Source: Gyrodactylus bullatarudis (Eukaryota; Platyhelminthes; Monogenea; Gyrodactylidea; Gyrodactylidae). Taken from it: a stretch of 34,026 bases of DNA. Positions 1-12,100 of this stretch are shown here, in pieces. The DNA lies in contig SSNU01000176.1 in assembly GCA_012064415.1 (NCBI GenBank), forward strand, positions 18,664-52,689. Reading direction: 5' to 3'. Positions within the stretch are counted from its first letter, which is position 1, and each line of letters begins with the position of its first letter. The position numbers and the translations under genes are program-made. A model generated the notes under the pieces. That model had not been told where the DNA came from and made no database searches. It saw only the letters and a list, made by a program, of their open reading frames with translations.

Positions 1-168
1 CCCGAAACATTTGGATAAACATGCTTTCATCTGGAATTGTGATTTGATTCACTCCCTTAAACTCAATTTCACTAAGATGGTTTTTTGATAATCAACAAGA
101 ACTACTGTATTTAAAGTTAAAATTCTCTGCCTTTTCGCAGTCTTCTTCGCATAGATTCTTTTGAAATC
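1..168 (-). CDS. IDE: Insulysin-like gene, exon 17 (fourth domain start, runs off the edge)
   Basis: Acceptor TTGATTAG at 169-176, phase 0 as required by exon 16. It reads RQRILTLNTVVLVDYQK, then in a shifted frame LSEIEFKGVNQITIPDESMF, matching the IDE region '[20 protein letters not shown]...ENMFLEL'. The two halves are separated by a one-base frame break at the T6 run 81-86 (A6 on the coding strand); seven As would restore the frame. About 20 residues expected between exons 16 and 17 were not found, so a short exon may be missed in 169-2943. This piece is less certain than the others. Confidence 0.6.
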
Positions 169-3100
169 CTAATCAATTGGTTTGTCGTTATTTAGCAATT
201 AAATCTTAATCTAATCATAGAATCTTTGTGTATCGAGTCATGGAGTTACCAAGATTAGAAGAAATATTCAATGAGGCTTTACCATTATTCAAAAGTTAGT
301 TGACGTGTGTGCGAATATTAAGTATCATTTTATCTAACAATTTCATATTGCCCACCCTATCAGGAAAACAATACACAAAAGATTGGCAGTATACGATCTG
401 ATATCACGCATAAAAAAAGAATTGTAGTGTAAGAAAGATTACTTCGATTAATGGAAATGATCAGCGGAAAAATCTCTTTCGAAAGGTATTAATTTAGTTG
501 AAAATTAATTTTTAGCCTATTTTTGGGTAAATATGTCTGCTTACAAGTAGTCACGATTTACGAAAGAGATTTTTGAGGAGTAGAAATTAGGGGGATAACT
601 TTTACACAGTTATTAAAGAGGGAGTACTGTACTTTCATTCAACCCAATAGATAACACCCCAAGATAGTTTTCTTCATACAAATTTAAATTGTATATTATG
701 TAAAAAAAACAATCAACATTACATGTTGTATATAAAATTAGTACATCTTGGATACATATACTTAGAGTACGAATACTCACAAGATATATTGTATAAAATT
801 TGAACCCACTAAAAGGTGGGTGATAGATCAAAAGATACCTACACTCAGGTTTCATGAGTCATAAACTGTGAAAGAAGAGATAATATAAAAACACTTCCCA
901 ACCCAAGCACAAAATGAGAGCCAATCAGATTCAACCTAACTTTTTTTAGTTTTTTTGTAATTTTTTTATACATGCATGTAAGAGGCTGAAGAGTATGCCC
1001 GAAATAAAAGCGCTATTCCTCAAGTATTCGGCATCTTTCTTATTCATTAAAATTTCTCAAATATGTCAAGCAAATGGTATACAATTCAGAGAAGTACCAT
1101 CAATTTCCAATACATGTTGGAACTCACACTTCGACCTTTTTGATTGTGTCTTATTCTACAAGAATATTTTCCCCTTCTTTGAAGAAAATACAAATTATAT
1201 GGAATTAGAATTTGATGAAAATGAGTTAAAAACTATCCAAGAAATACACCCAACACTATCGAAAGTTAAAGATATTTCTGAAATGTTGTCTGCTGAAAAT
1301 TCCGTTTCAAAATCGAAAGTTGTTCAATGTATTGACATATTAATCGGAGGAACGGAAATAGCAAGAAAAAACTCAAGCATTAGAACGAGTAAAATATTTT
1401 TTACAAACTTTTTAATGCAACTTAAAAACAGATTTTTTAAAGATCAAAAAGATAATATATTAAAAGCTGCACAATATTTTAATCCAGGGGCAAAAAGCAA
1501 AAGAATCGAGATAACTAAAGACGATATCATTTCTTTCATGCGGGATAATTTTTCTTACCTATTTGAAAATTCAAAGCCTCAAGTCGATGATGATGAACAA
1601 GGAGATTTTAATAATGATCCTTATGAACAATATTCCAAGTTCGAAAAAAATGAGATCAATGAAGATTTAATAAGTGAGATTAATATTTACGATCTAATCA
1701 AGACGAATGAAGACGAAACACCTATATGCCTGCCATACATGTTTGATTGTTTCTTCACTAGCTTATAAATTATTTCTAAGGAAAGATGTAGGACTTCTCC
1801 GCATCCAATTATACCTTTTACAGACGAAAATGATACATTTCTGAACCCAAATTGACACCAATTAAAATTCAATATGGGACATATAAAAAGGGGTTGGTTT
1901 TCAAGGGTTATGTTAAAGTTTTAAGGTCAAATGTAAAATGATTTGTATTGGTTATAAATTTAGGGGTAGGAACATTACTCGTTAAATTAATTTTTAACGT
2001 CTCTTTGATTTCATATTCATTATCTATCGAGTAATGCCTAAACATGATGAATGCATTAGAAAAAGAGTCCTAGTGCTCTATCGTGAGGATTGTAATTGGC
2101 TTGAATATACCAAATTATCAAATTTGTCAAAATCAACAGCATTGCTGGGTCAACAGTAATCGAGAAAAAAATCTTTCAAGAGTGGGAAGGAAATACTGAA
2201 GAAAGAGTTTATATTGTGAAAAATAATAACCCATTGAAAGATTCCATTCCAAATTGAAAGATTGTTGTGACGAGAAAAAAACAAAAAATTCTTGAATATT
2301 CAAGAACTGGAAGAGACATCCCCAAGTCTGAGTTGAATATGAGAATCTTGGATTTTTTTTTGAAATCGAACATTTTTATTTATTAAAGAATTATAAAGAT
2401 TAATGACTGTACAAATAAGAGAACAGATAAAGAGTGTTCAATGTGCCCGGTGTGGGAGGGTTTGAACCTAGGACCGAGAGTAAGGGGATCCAAATGAGAG
2501 CAGCAAATAATGCCAAAATCAAGTTTCCTCCTACTCAATAGCTAATTGTACAAGACACATTGAGAAGTATATCCCTGTGATGATATATAAACAAGATTTA
2601 AAGGAATAAAGAGTCTCATAATGAATTTTAAAAGTCTCTTTTTGAATTGTATTTTTTCTTAATTATAGCATGCGAAAAATGTATTAAATGTACATCTGCA
2701 TATACACATTGTATATGAAACTTCACTCAATTACATTAGGCTTTTTGTACATAATTATATATATTCCTATAATGAATTTAAATTGGTGTCAATTTGTGTA
2801 AAGAAAAGTATCATTTTCGTCTGTAAAAGGTATAGAGATACTGAAAGACTTAAGTATCCCTTGTCACCAAAAACTCATTAAAAAAGCAATATGATATTTT
2901 CTCATTTAAATGTGTTGTGTAAAATAAACATTAGCAAGCTTACTTCTTTCGAGATATTACCATTAAAGAATGATGTAACATATAATTCTGAAAAAAAATC
3001 TTTTTGACATAACAAGATATCCTCTTTTGTTATACTTTCAAGTGTCCTAACAAATTCAGAATATGTGATATTCTTTCCAGTTAGACATGATCGAATATTT

Positions 3101-6100
3101 CTATAAATATTATCAATTAGTATATAGATTGATTAAAATGTATAGTGAAGGTTACAAACTCTGTCAACGCCATAGTATCCAAGATTTCTGTGATCAAATG
3201 CTGTCGAATACTTTCTTTTCGATTCTCAAATTCTTTTTGAGTAATTTCAATTGGGCAGAAATCATTTTCATAATTTTTTTCGCTAGATTCAAAAGACAAC
3301 TCTGTTATCATGAGATCAAGTAGATATTCCATCACTTTTGGGAGACAATCTGAGAACCCATTAACATTAATAGTGACACCGTTTAGGCTTGAGGTTATTT
3401 GATAGCTGAGAAAATTTAAAAATATTAGTTTTTATTTATGAGGCCCACTCCTCGAAGAAATTTCACTTTGAAATACAAAGAATAACCAGACCAAATGAAT
3501 ATGTATTAGAGATCCGGACCTATTCTAATTTTCTAAATTAGTTTTCATTTCAAAATTTAAAACCAATCAAAGACGAAATAAAAGTCGTATATCATTATTG
3601 GCTGATAATTATCAAATAAAACAATAAAATACCCAAAGTCACCTGGACTCTGATTGGTTAGAAACTTACTTTATATCAATTTCACTCAGGTTGTTCAGAT
3701 CAGTTCGCATTTGTTCCGTTACATAATCAGTGAAAATATTCATGCAAATATAGCTAAATGAGAAAAACAAGTTAGTAAGTTAACAGATACACTAACAATT
3801 TTAAATTGTTGTAAAAAGATGGATTCCACAAGTGGATTCGATACGTAGCCTTTGGTTGCTTGAATTTTGTATTTTGTTTGTACCATATTGCTCCATATTG
3901 TCTGAATTCCGGATTTAACTCATTTTTTAAGCTAATTGGTATTCTATTGTCATTAGTAGATGAAAAAATTATAAAGTTTTGAGCTATACGTAAAAGTCAA
4001 TTCATCGAAACTTACGGAAGAATTTATTGGTTGTTGGAATCCTTAAATTCACCTTGAAGTGTTCATTAGCACAGAGCTTTAAAATTTCTTTCAAATCTAT
4101 TCGATGGATAAATGAATTCAAATAAGTAATATAAACGTTTTAGGGATGAAATTGAAAAACAAATATCTTGCCAGCCCAATATGAACGATTATTCTAATGT
4201 ATTGGAAAATAATCATTCAAGCTATCATGATCATCATCTTAAAATTTTTTCTATAATCTAATTTAAGACCTCGTCAAATAAGTTACTAGAAAATTTGGGA
4301 ATTTCAAACTTACTCACCTTCTTTGATATCTGCAAATTAAAGTATTAAATTGATCTAATTTAGTGTTGACAGGCTTAAATTTTCACACTTGTTACGGAAA
4401 TATGAAACTCACCATTGATCTTATATTTTGATTCAAACCATGTTTCTGTCTCCCAAGAGGAGTCTACGTTGAACTCTTGAGATTGTAGAATAAAACAAGC
4501 TTTCTCAGGTTTCATGTAATCCTCCATCAATTCTAAAGCTTTCTTTTTTAAATAATTAGAAATAATTATGGTTTCATAATTGATTCGCGGAATAAAAGTA
4601 ACTTATTTGGTTTAAATATTTTGTATCAGTGATAGTCAGTATTGGGTTTCATGTTAAATCTGTATGTGTAATGTGGAAATATTCAGATTTTTACTTCTAA
4701 CCATGAATACTTAAAATATGTCATAATTTTCAGAAACTTGTGAGAATATAGAACAATTATCTAGCAGTTTGTTCTACTTTTTCTCTAAAAACTACATGCA
4801 AAAGTTGTAGAAAAAATAAAATTCTTTGTATTATTAGAGATAATAATTATCGAGAATTATTTACTTTTTTATCAAATTCTAAAAAAGTATTAAAGGCTGT
4901 ATAAATTTTTGAGTAGCATCCCTCCAGTAATAAGTGCATTCTAGAATTTAAGCTAATCACATTTTCCTCAGATGAGGTTTCATTCATATATTTGAAAGAT
5001 ACATCTGCATTATCCTTGAGACGCTTGATGAATTTATTCAGAGGATCTGTCTCATTTTCGCCTGATTCTATTGAACGTCTAATCATTCCTTTTACAATAT
5101 CGATATAGTTGAAAGTGTAGGCGATAACCTAGATTTAAAAAAAAATTTAATTTTTTTCCATCAAATTTATCTAAATTTTAAGATGTTTTCAGGGTTTTTG
5201 ATCTCTCCGAATATTTCAACAGCAATAATTTTATAATATATAGTTATTGGAGTCATGTTTGGTGGAAAATTGTTATCCAGCCAAATGCATAAATCAACGT
5301 ATGGTTATAGATGAAGGTGTTGAAACAGAGGAGGTGGATGAAACTCTTATTTTCATGCAGCTTAACTTCAAAAGAAATGGTTTCAGTAGAAGAAGACTTG
5401 ATAATCTCATCGATCAACATTATAATAATATAAAAATGAAAATTGTATTTTTTCAGGTTTTTCAGTTTGATTCATCAAGAGTATACTCAAGAGAATATTA
5501 GTTGATAAATTCCAGTGGATTCCAAAAATCCTTGGGGTAATAGTAAAGATGTATGAGTAAAGGAGAAATTCTTTTTCAATCAATACAAACCTAATCTATG
5601 CGTTCAGGAAAACCATTCCTATAATCTTCAATTACCTTGACCGAGGTGAGATTTTTCACTTTTCTCTCCATAGTTGCTATTTATTGGAGAGTTTTGAAGT
5701 TTTCTTCAGTTTGGTCCTTTAAGAAATGTAAATTTCGTTTTAATACAGGTAAAAGCTTCGATTCGTAGATGCTATGAATTATTTTTTGAATCGCATTTTG
5801 TTATATACCTTTTTGGAACCTCTGTTGAAGATAATCTTGTATTCTGACTGGTCTAATATGTATGATATATGATTATGTATGCCTAGGTTTATTGTATCCT
5901 GAAATAATGTACATGTCATAATGAAGTAATGATTTAGTAGAAAATACAATACATTATTAATGTTAAATTCGTCTACTTGTGACACCTGAAAAGGAATAGA
6001 AAAACACGATTAAATTTAAAAAATGCATTAAAATGCCTGCAAGTCACCTTTAACCTCCCCATGACCAGAGTCATGTAATTCAGAAGTCTTGTTTTATCAT

Positions 6101-9100
6101 CCCTTGAAATTCATCTCTTGTTAAATAAACACAAATTAAGGGGGCCTATTTTTCATATTAAATAACATCTTTTTTCAGTGGACCAAAGGGGGCTGCAATA
6201 ACAATATACTTGAGAAAAGAAAATGTTTTTTTATCAGAACATTGTTTTATCAAGATCTTTTTTCAAGCTAACTCCATGAGGGGGTTCGATAGATAAGCAT
6301 AAATTTCCACTAAAATGTAAATATTTTTAGGATGGGGAGGGAACAAGAAATGACACCAATGTGAATGTTATTCACAACTCAATAAACATGTAAATGATCA
6401 ATATATTGTAGATTATCTAAAAATAGTTCTATTGATATAGTACGACTCTTATAGTCCAATCAAATTGCTCGAACCTCTAATAAGTATCCTAACTCTTGAT
6501 TCATTTTTCAATCATGAAATACACGAATGAACAGAAGCTAGCTATTGTTGAAGAGTTTGAAAACTCGATACATGGGACAAAGTACTTTAGTACTCGATAT
6601 AAAGTTACGATTTCAACAATAAAAAATTGGGTTCGTAACAAAAGTTCGTTGCATGTGAACCACAACTATGACTACAGTGCAAGATACGAAAGGTTACGAG
6701 AGAGAATTGCCGATCAAATAAACAGATTGAAGGAAGATATGCAAATAATAACTGATAAAAAAATTCAGGAAATTATTGATGGTGTCATGCTCTTAACTTG
6801 AACAGTGTTCCTGGTAGTCCTCATTACATCGACAAGATGAGGGATTTACACCAAATTCGCTCTTATAACGTAAGTTTTGAAATTATAACTTCAATTTTAT
6901 TCAAGTTTTCTAAGTTTTTTTTATTTAGGCTCATGTTTCGATACTTAAACTTGTTAGAGATTTCGGGGCCCCTGAGGATATTTCCCCAGATCATATTCAT
7001 TATTTCAAGCCAGAAATCTTTCTGAAAAAGGAACAATTCTTGGTAATTTTTCGACTTGCGAGTTTGTCAATTCGTACCGCATTTTCGTTTGCATTAACGA
7101 ATGCCAAAAATTTACCAATTGCTTCAGTTTTCAATATGAATATCAATTCTACATATAAATATTTATTGGTCTTCCTCAGGGATCTTCGAGCACAAATAAA
7201 TCACGATTCGTGGATTATCGCTTCAAACAAGAACTATGGAGAGAGAAAGAAAGGCGGTGCCTGATTTTGTAAGAGATAAGCGCTATATTTCAGGCATACT
7301 CATTAGTCTTTACATGCCATTATAGGTACATTACAAATTAGATTAATATAAAAAATCATTTTGATTAGATAGCCCTTCATAGGTGCTATACTCCTCTATG
7401 AATAGATTTCACGTGACTCATCTAGATACCAAGTGTCATTGGGTGTCATTTGCCAAGTTTGCAACATTACATTTCCATTGTTACATATGTTACCAAAATA
7501 TACTATAATTATAATTATCATTTAAGGATTGGAAATGTTAAGATGCCAGTCAGTTCTATCTAAATTTAAAGTTAGTTTCTACAGCCTTATCTTCAATTGA
7601 TTCATTTTATAAAACTTTTAAAATTAGATCATTTTAACAACCCAGTGACCTTTTGTGGAAACTCGTCATATTGCCTCATTTGATCAAGAAGTGCTAAACG
7701 GTTATTTACCAGAAACAAACACCGACTTTATTAAAAAGGTACTGACTATGAAATTCACAAATGATATGTTCTATTCCAACGAAAATTGGGAGCGTATTCA
7801 AGAATTGCTGAGGTCAATATGCACCAATTTGCGAATCATGGGTTTTTGGAAAGATGCATTCGTCATAAACTGGATTAGAAAAGTCCACTATCCAGATGTG
7901 GAAAATTTAGTTGATAAATTCTTTTCTTTCTATAAATTGCATGTAAGTTTTGCATTTTTCAGAATTTCTTCATGTCTTAATTTTACGTATATAGTTTAGA
8001 AGAAAGTGTTTGACTGTTCATCAGAGGACTCAAATTCTAACTCTTCATCTAGACGGAATAGAAAAAGCACGGTTAGGTTATGCTTTCAAATGTTCACTAC
8101 AAAATATTCGGAGAATAGTGAGAGATGCTATCCGCCTCCCCTTTTCTGATAATTCTAACGTCGTCTCAGTCCGAGAAGAGAGCTTTCTATCGAGGAGTAT
8201 TTTCCAAGCTTTTGAAGAGTGTCCAAAAAAATGATCGACAACATAGAATTGGAAGAAATAGGTAATAGAGTTGCAACGACAATAGGAAATAATAATTTTA
8301 AATACTCAAAGTCGTTTTATGAAAGATTTAAAGACAGACACAGACTTGTCTTACGAAAAGTAATTTATTAAATATTTAATTTAATTAATTTAAATATAAA
8401 TTCATCTTCAAGGTATGTAGCGAAAAACATAACGCTCCAGAGGAAGAAATTGAACAATTTCTCCTACAACTTCCGGAGATAACTCGGGGATACAGTCCTA
8501 GCCAATTATGAAATATTGATGAAGCAGGCTGGACGCTTTTCAGTTACTCATCAAAATTCATTGCAAGAAAAGGTAAACATAAATTTTATTCAATTAATAC
8601 CACTGTCTAATTGGTATTACATTTCAAGGTATTAAGACTTTATCTGGAGCCAAGAGGTCGAAAATACGATTAACGATCATTTTTACCTGTTATGCTGTTG
8701 GTGATAGAAGGAGACTTTGGGTTATTGGGAAATCTGACAATCCCAGATGTCTACGGAATAGGCTAGATCTGAGAAGACGGATCAAATATCAAAGAGACGC
8801 TAATAGATCGGCATGGATGACAGAAACACTTTTCACTGAGTACCTCAAGGCATGGGATCGGTCCATTTCAAGAAAGAGACTGCTAAGCCAAAGAAAAATA
8901 ATATTATTCCTTGATCAATGTGCAGCCCATAGCACACATGTAAAATTACAGCCTCAACTACGCAACATTAAAGTATTTAAATTTGTTTATCTATAATTCG
9001 AAATCAATGTCACTAACTTAAATTTTCACAGCTTGTATACCTACCAAAAAATTCAACTTCAGTGTTGCAACCAATTGATGCTAGCATAGTGAGGAAATTC

Positions 9101-12100
9101 AAGGCCCAGTATAATATAAGCTTGAATGAAACTAGAAGAAGCCGGATCAGTGAGGTTCTAGATTCGACCCGGAACCTGAATCTTGCGGATGCCCTCGAAA
9201 AAGCTTATGATATTTTGGAAAATTTCGGAACCGAAACAATAGTTAAAGGTTGGAAACATTCCAAACTCATCCCTACATATCGGAATCAGGAAGAAGAAAT
9301 GAGAAGAACTACGCCTGGTCAGAAAATATTTGATAAATGATAATAGAAAGGGATCAGCAGCTCGGATAAATCGTCTAGAATTTACAAATCAGTTCATCGA
9401 CAATGAAAATGATATCTTTGATTTTGATGAATAAAAAAGCATTTTCTTTTCTCAAGTATATTGTTATTGCAGCCCCCTTTGGTCCACTGAAAAAAGATGT
9501 TATTTAATATGAAAAATAGGCCCCCTTAATTTGTGTTTATTTAACAAGAGATGAATTTCAAGGGATGATAAAACAAGACTTCTGAATTACATGACTCTGG
9601 TCATGGGGAGGTTAAAGGTGACTTGCAGGCATTTTAATGCATTTTTTAAATTTAATCGTGTTTTTCTATTCCTTTTCAGGTGTCACAAGTAGACGAATTT
9701 AACATTAATAATGTATTGTATTTTCTACTAAATCATTACTTCATTATGACATGTACATTATTTCAGGATACAATAAACCTAGGCATACATAATCATATAT
9801 CATACATATTAGACCAGTCAGAATACAAGATTATCTTCAACAGAGGTTCCAAAAAGGTATATAACAAAATGCGATTCAAAAAATAATTCATAGCATCTAC
9901 GAATCGGAGCTTTTACCTTAATATCTTTTTTTTCTATTTCAATATGATTTCACTATTATTCGGTTTTGAACTCATGGGAAAGGTTAGAGAAAACAGACGT
10001 ATGTTATAGTGATTAACGTTATATTTCGCCACGTATCTTTAGACTCTACCCTGGTTGACATTAAATACTACCACAATTCGAAATTTTTGTGAACTTCCAT
10101 TCTTTGTTCTGATTGTTTAACGAAACAGGGGGGGGGGAGTCACTTCTCATTTCTCTGTTTGCATCGATTTGTAACTGACCTCTTCTCTTTCGTTTATTCA
10201 CTGGGCGTTTTTCGTTCTTCCATTTCTCGCTAATTGCAGGTTGGCTTGTAATTTGATTATCCACTATTGTTGACTTCTCTTGAGTTTCAATTATTGCCAC
10301 CTCTGAACCTTATGAACTTTCTGCGCTGTTCAGCATGGATTTTCTCACACGACAGGGGGCACTTCGATCAACTTGGTCTGAAGATACGTGGCGAAATATA
10401 ACGTTAATCACTATAACATACATCTGTTTTTTCGAACCTTCCCCATGAGTTCAGAACTGAATGATAGTAATATTTTCGATGAAGTCCAACAATATTATCC
10501 TTTAAATATGAATTTAAGTGGATTCTCGGCAGTATTCGTATTTTTTATTATTGATTCAAAAATATTCTAAAGTCTTACCTCTTTCCATTTTTCAAATCCT
10601 TCGTCTGTGAAATGTATCCATATTTTATAAAGAAGATAGTATTGATTGAATGTTGAACAGTCGGATGTTTTAAATCCACAGTCCATATTTAATATAAGAT
10701 TACTGAAATGAATATTTTTGATTATAATAGATACTTGAAGTAAAAATTTGAGTTTCAAGGATTTAGATAATATCTATCAAGAGTTTGAAATCACCCAAAA
10801 TCTTGCTATTGATATCAAAATTTGCATATTCTTACTTTCATTATCACTTAGCAAAAACTATCAACATGGATAGCAGCTGGCAAAATAATTATTTCGTTTT
10901 GAACCAGATTTAGCTCTGCCGATTCAGAGAAAGCCAAGACAAAGGATTCCAGAAAGCTGTTTTCAAGAAAATAAACTGTTTGCTGGAGAAAGGTTACATT
11001 GATGATTATACAGCGAATTAAATCAGGCCCAAAATGATGTCCTTTGATGTCAGTTCATTGTTTACAAATATGTCATTAAGAGAAACGGTTGAATTTATCA
11101 TTGAAAAATGACACATTTCCATCTATTTGCAGAATTCCTCCTAACGATATTTCTGACCTGATTATGATAACTGTCCAAAATATTGATTTCAAATTTTGTA
11201 AGCAGTTACTACAAACAGATTGATGGAGTCGCGATGGGTAATCCAAATGTGGTGCATCGCATGTTGGACAAACAGTGAGAGCTGCGAAAGTAAGGTTCAA
11301 GATGAATCTGACATAAGGGAACAAAGGGTCAGCAGTAAAAGAGCATCTTGAAGATGATCATTCTGTAGATCATTTTTGAAATTGACCAATCTATCAAATT
11401 ACTTATAGAAGAATTTATCTGACCTTATCTTTTTCCGATTTTCCATAGGTTTCTGAAATTTTTGTATAAAACTTCCAAAAAGTGTTGAAATTAACCAATA
11501 AAATAAGAATCAATATTTAACTTAATTATTGTAGTGAAGACCATCAATAATTAATAAATTATTAGGTTGTGTGAAAAGTTCTCGGAAAAATTAGTCACTT
11601 GTGTTTAATGAAGATTTTCATTAACAAAATATATTTTTTCAATTATAATTTAGAAAAATCTGTTTAATAATTTCATGAAAAATTTTATAAACTGATTCAT
11701 TTGGAGTTCTTTCAGATAGGAGGAGAGAAGAATATGAAATTAAAAAGAAATGGCCATCATTTTCTAGATTAAAGGAACATGGAATTTTTCTTTATCGGGA
11801 AAAAAACCCCCCATTACAATTTTTTGAGCAAGACCCTTTTTTAAATCGACATCTCTATCGAAATATGAATGTGTAACCTTAGATTCAGTTTGTTTTTATG
11901 TACCGATTTGTTTATAAATAGCTAGTATAATTGACAGAGAGGTGTTGTGTGACCTCTGATTTAACCTGAGGAGTAGTAAAATTCATGAAGAAAGGCGCTG
12001 CTAAGTTTATTAAAGAATAGCTCTTTATTTTGGGGCATACCCATCAGCTTTTACATGCCAAATTAAAAAATACTTTATTTAAAAATAATGAATCTGATTG

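Larger units (their letters stand above)
5746..9919 (+). mobile_element. Tigger/pogo-like DNA transposon A, 4.2 kb, with ~485 bp inverted repeats
   Basis: The left end is TA|CAGGTAAAAGC at 5744-5746; the right end mirrors it with two or three terminal differences (AAGGTAAAAGC reversed near 9919). The inverted arms, about 5746-6230 and 9433-9919, are nearly identical; a 68-codon frame is the same in both. Between them lies a multi-exon transposase region on the plus strand with CENP-B-type and DDE domains. The element occupies an intron of the insulysin-like gene in antisense orientation. A stop codon and a homopolymer frameshift disable the transposase as read. Confidence 0.88.

Noticed and set aside
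2437..2490. tRNA-like B box on the minus strand (GGTTCAAACCC in 2437-2490)
   Set aside because: The B box is good, but no A box, acceptor stem or anticodon arm could be folded around it. It may be a relic of a tRNA-derived SINE; too weak to call.
5247..5501. 84-codon plus-strand frame in intron 8
   Set aside because: No family resemblance, no clear promoter or splice context, and no second copy to show conservation.
5779..9886. Identical 68-codon frames at 5779-5985 (-) and 9680-9886 (+)
   Set aside because: They lie in the inverted arms of Tigger A, have no domain, and are broken in the aged copy at 28167-28415. Their identity reflects the arm, not a gene.
10127..10140. G-run (nine or more G) as a regulatory or quadruplex site
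   Set aside because: Only one G-run is present, so no intramolecular quadruplex can form; it lies in a degenerate family X copy.
11568..11587. Second mariner element
   Set aside because: Only one terminal repeat is found, with no inverse partner or transposase nearby; recorded as a solitary end.
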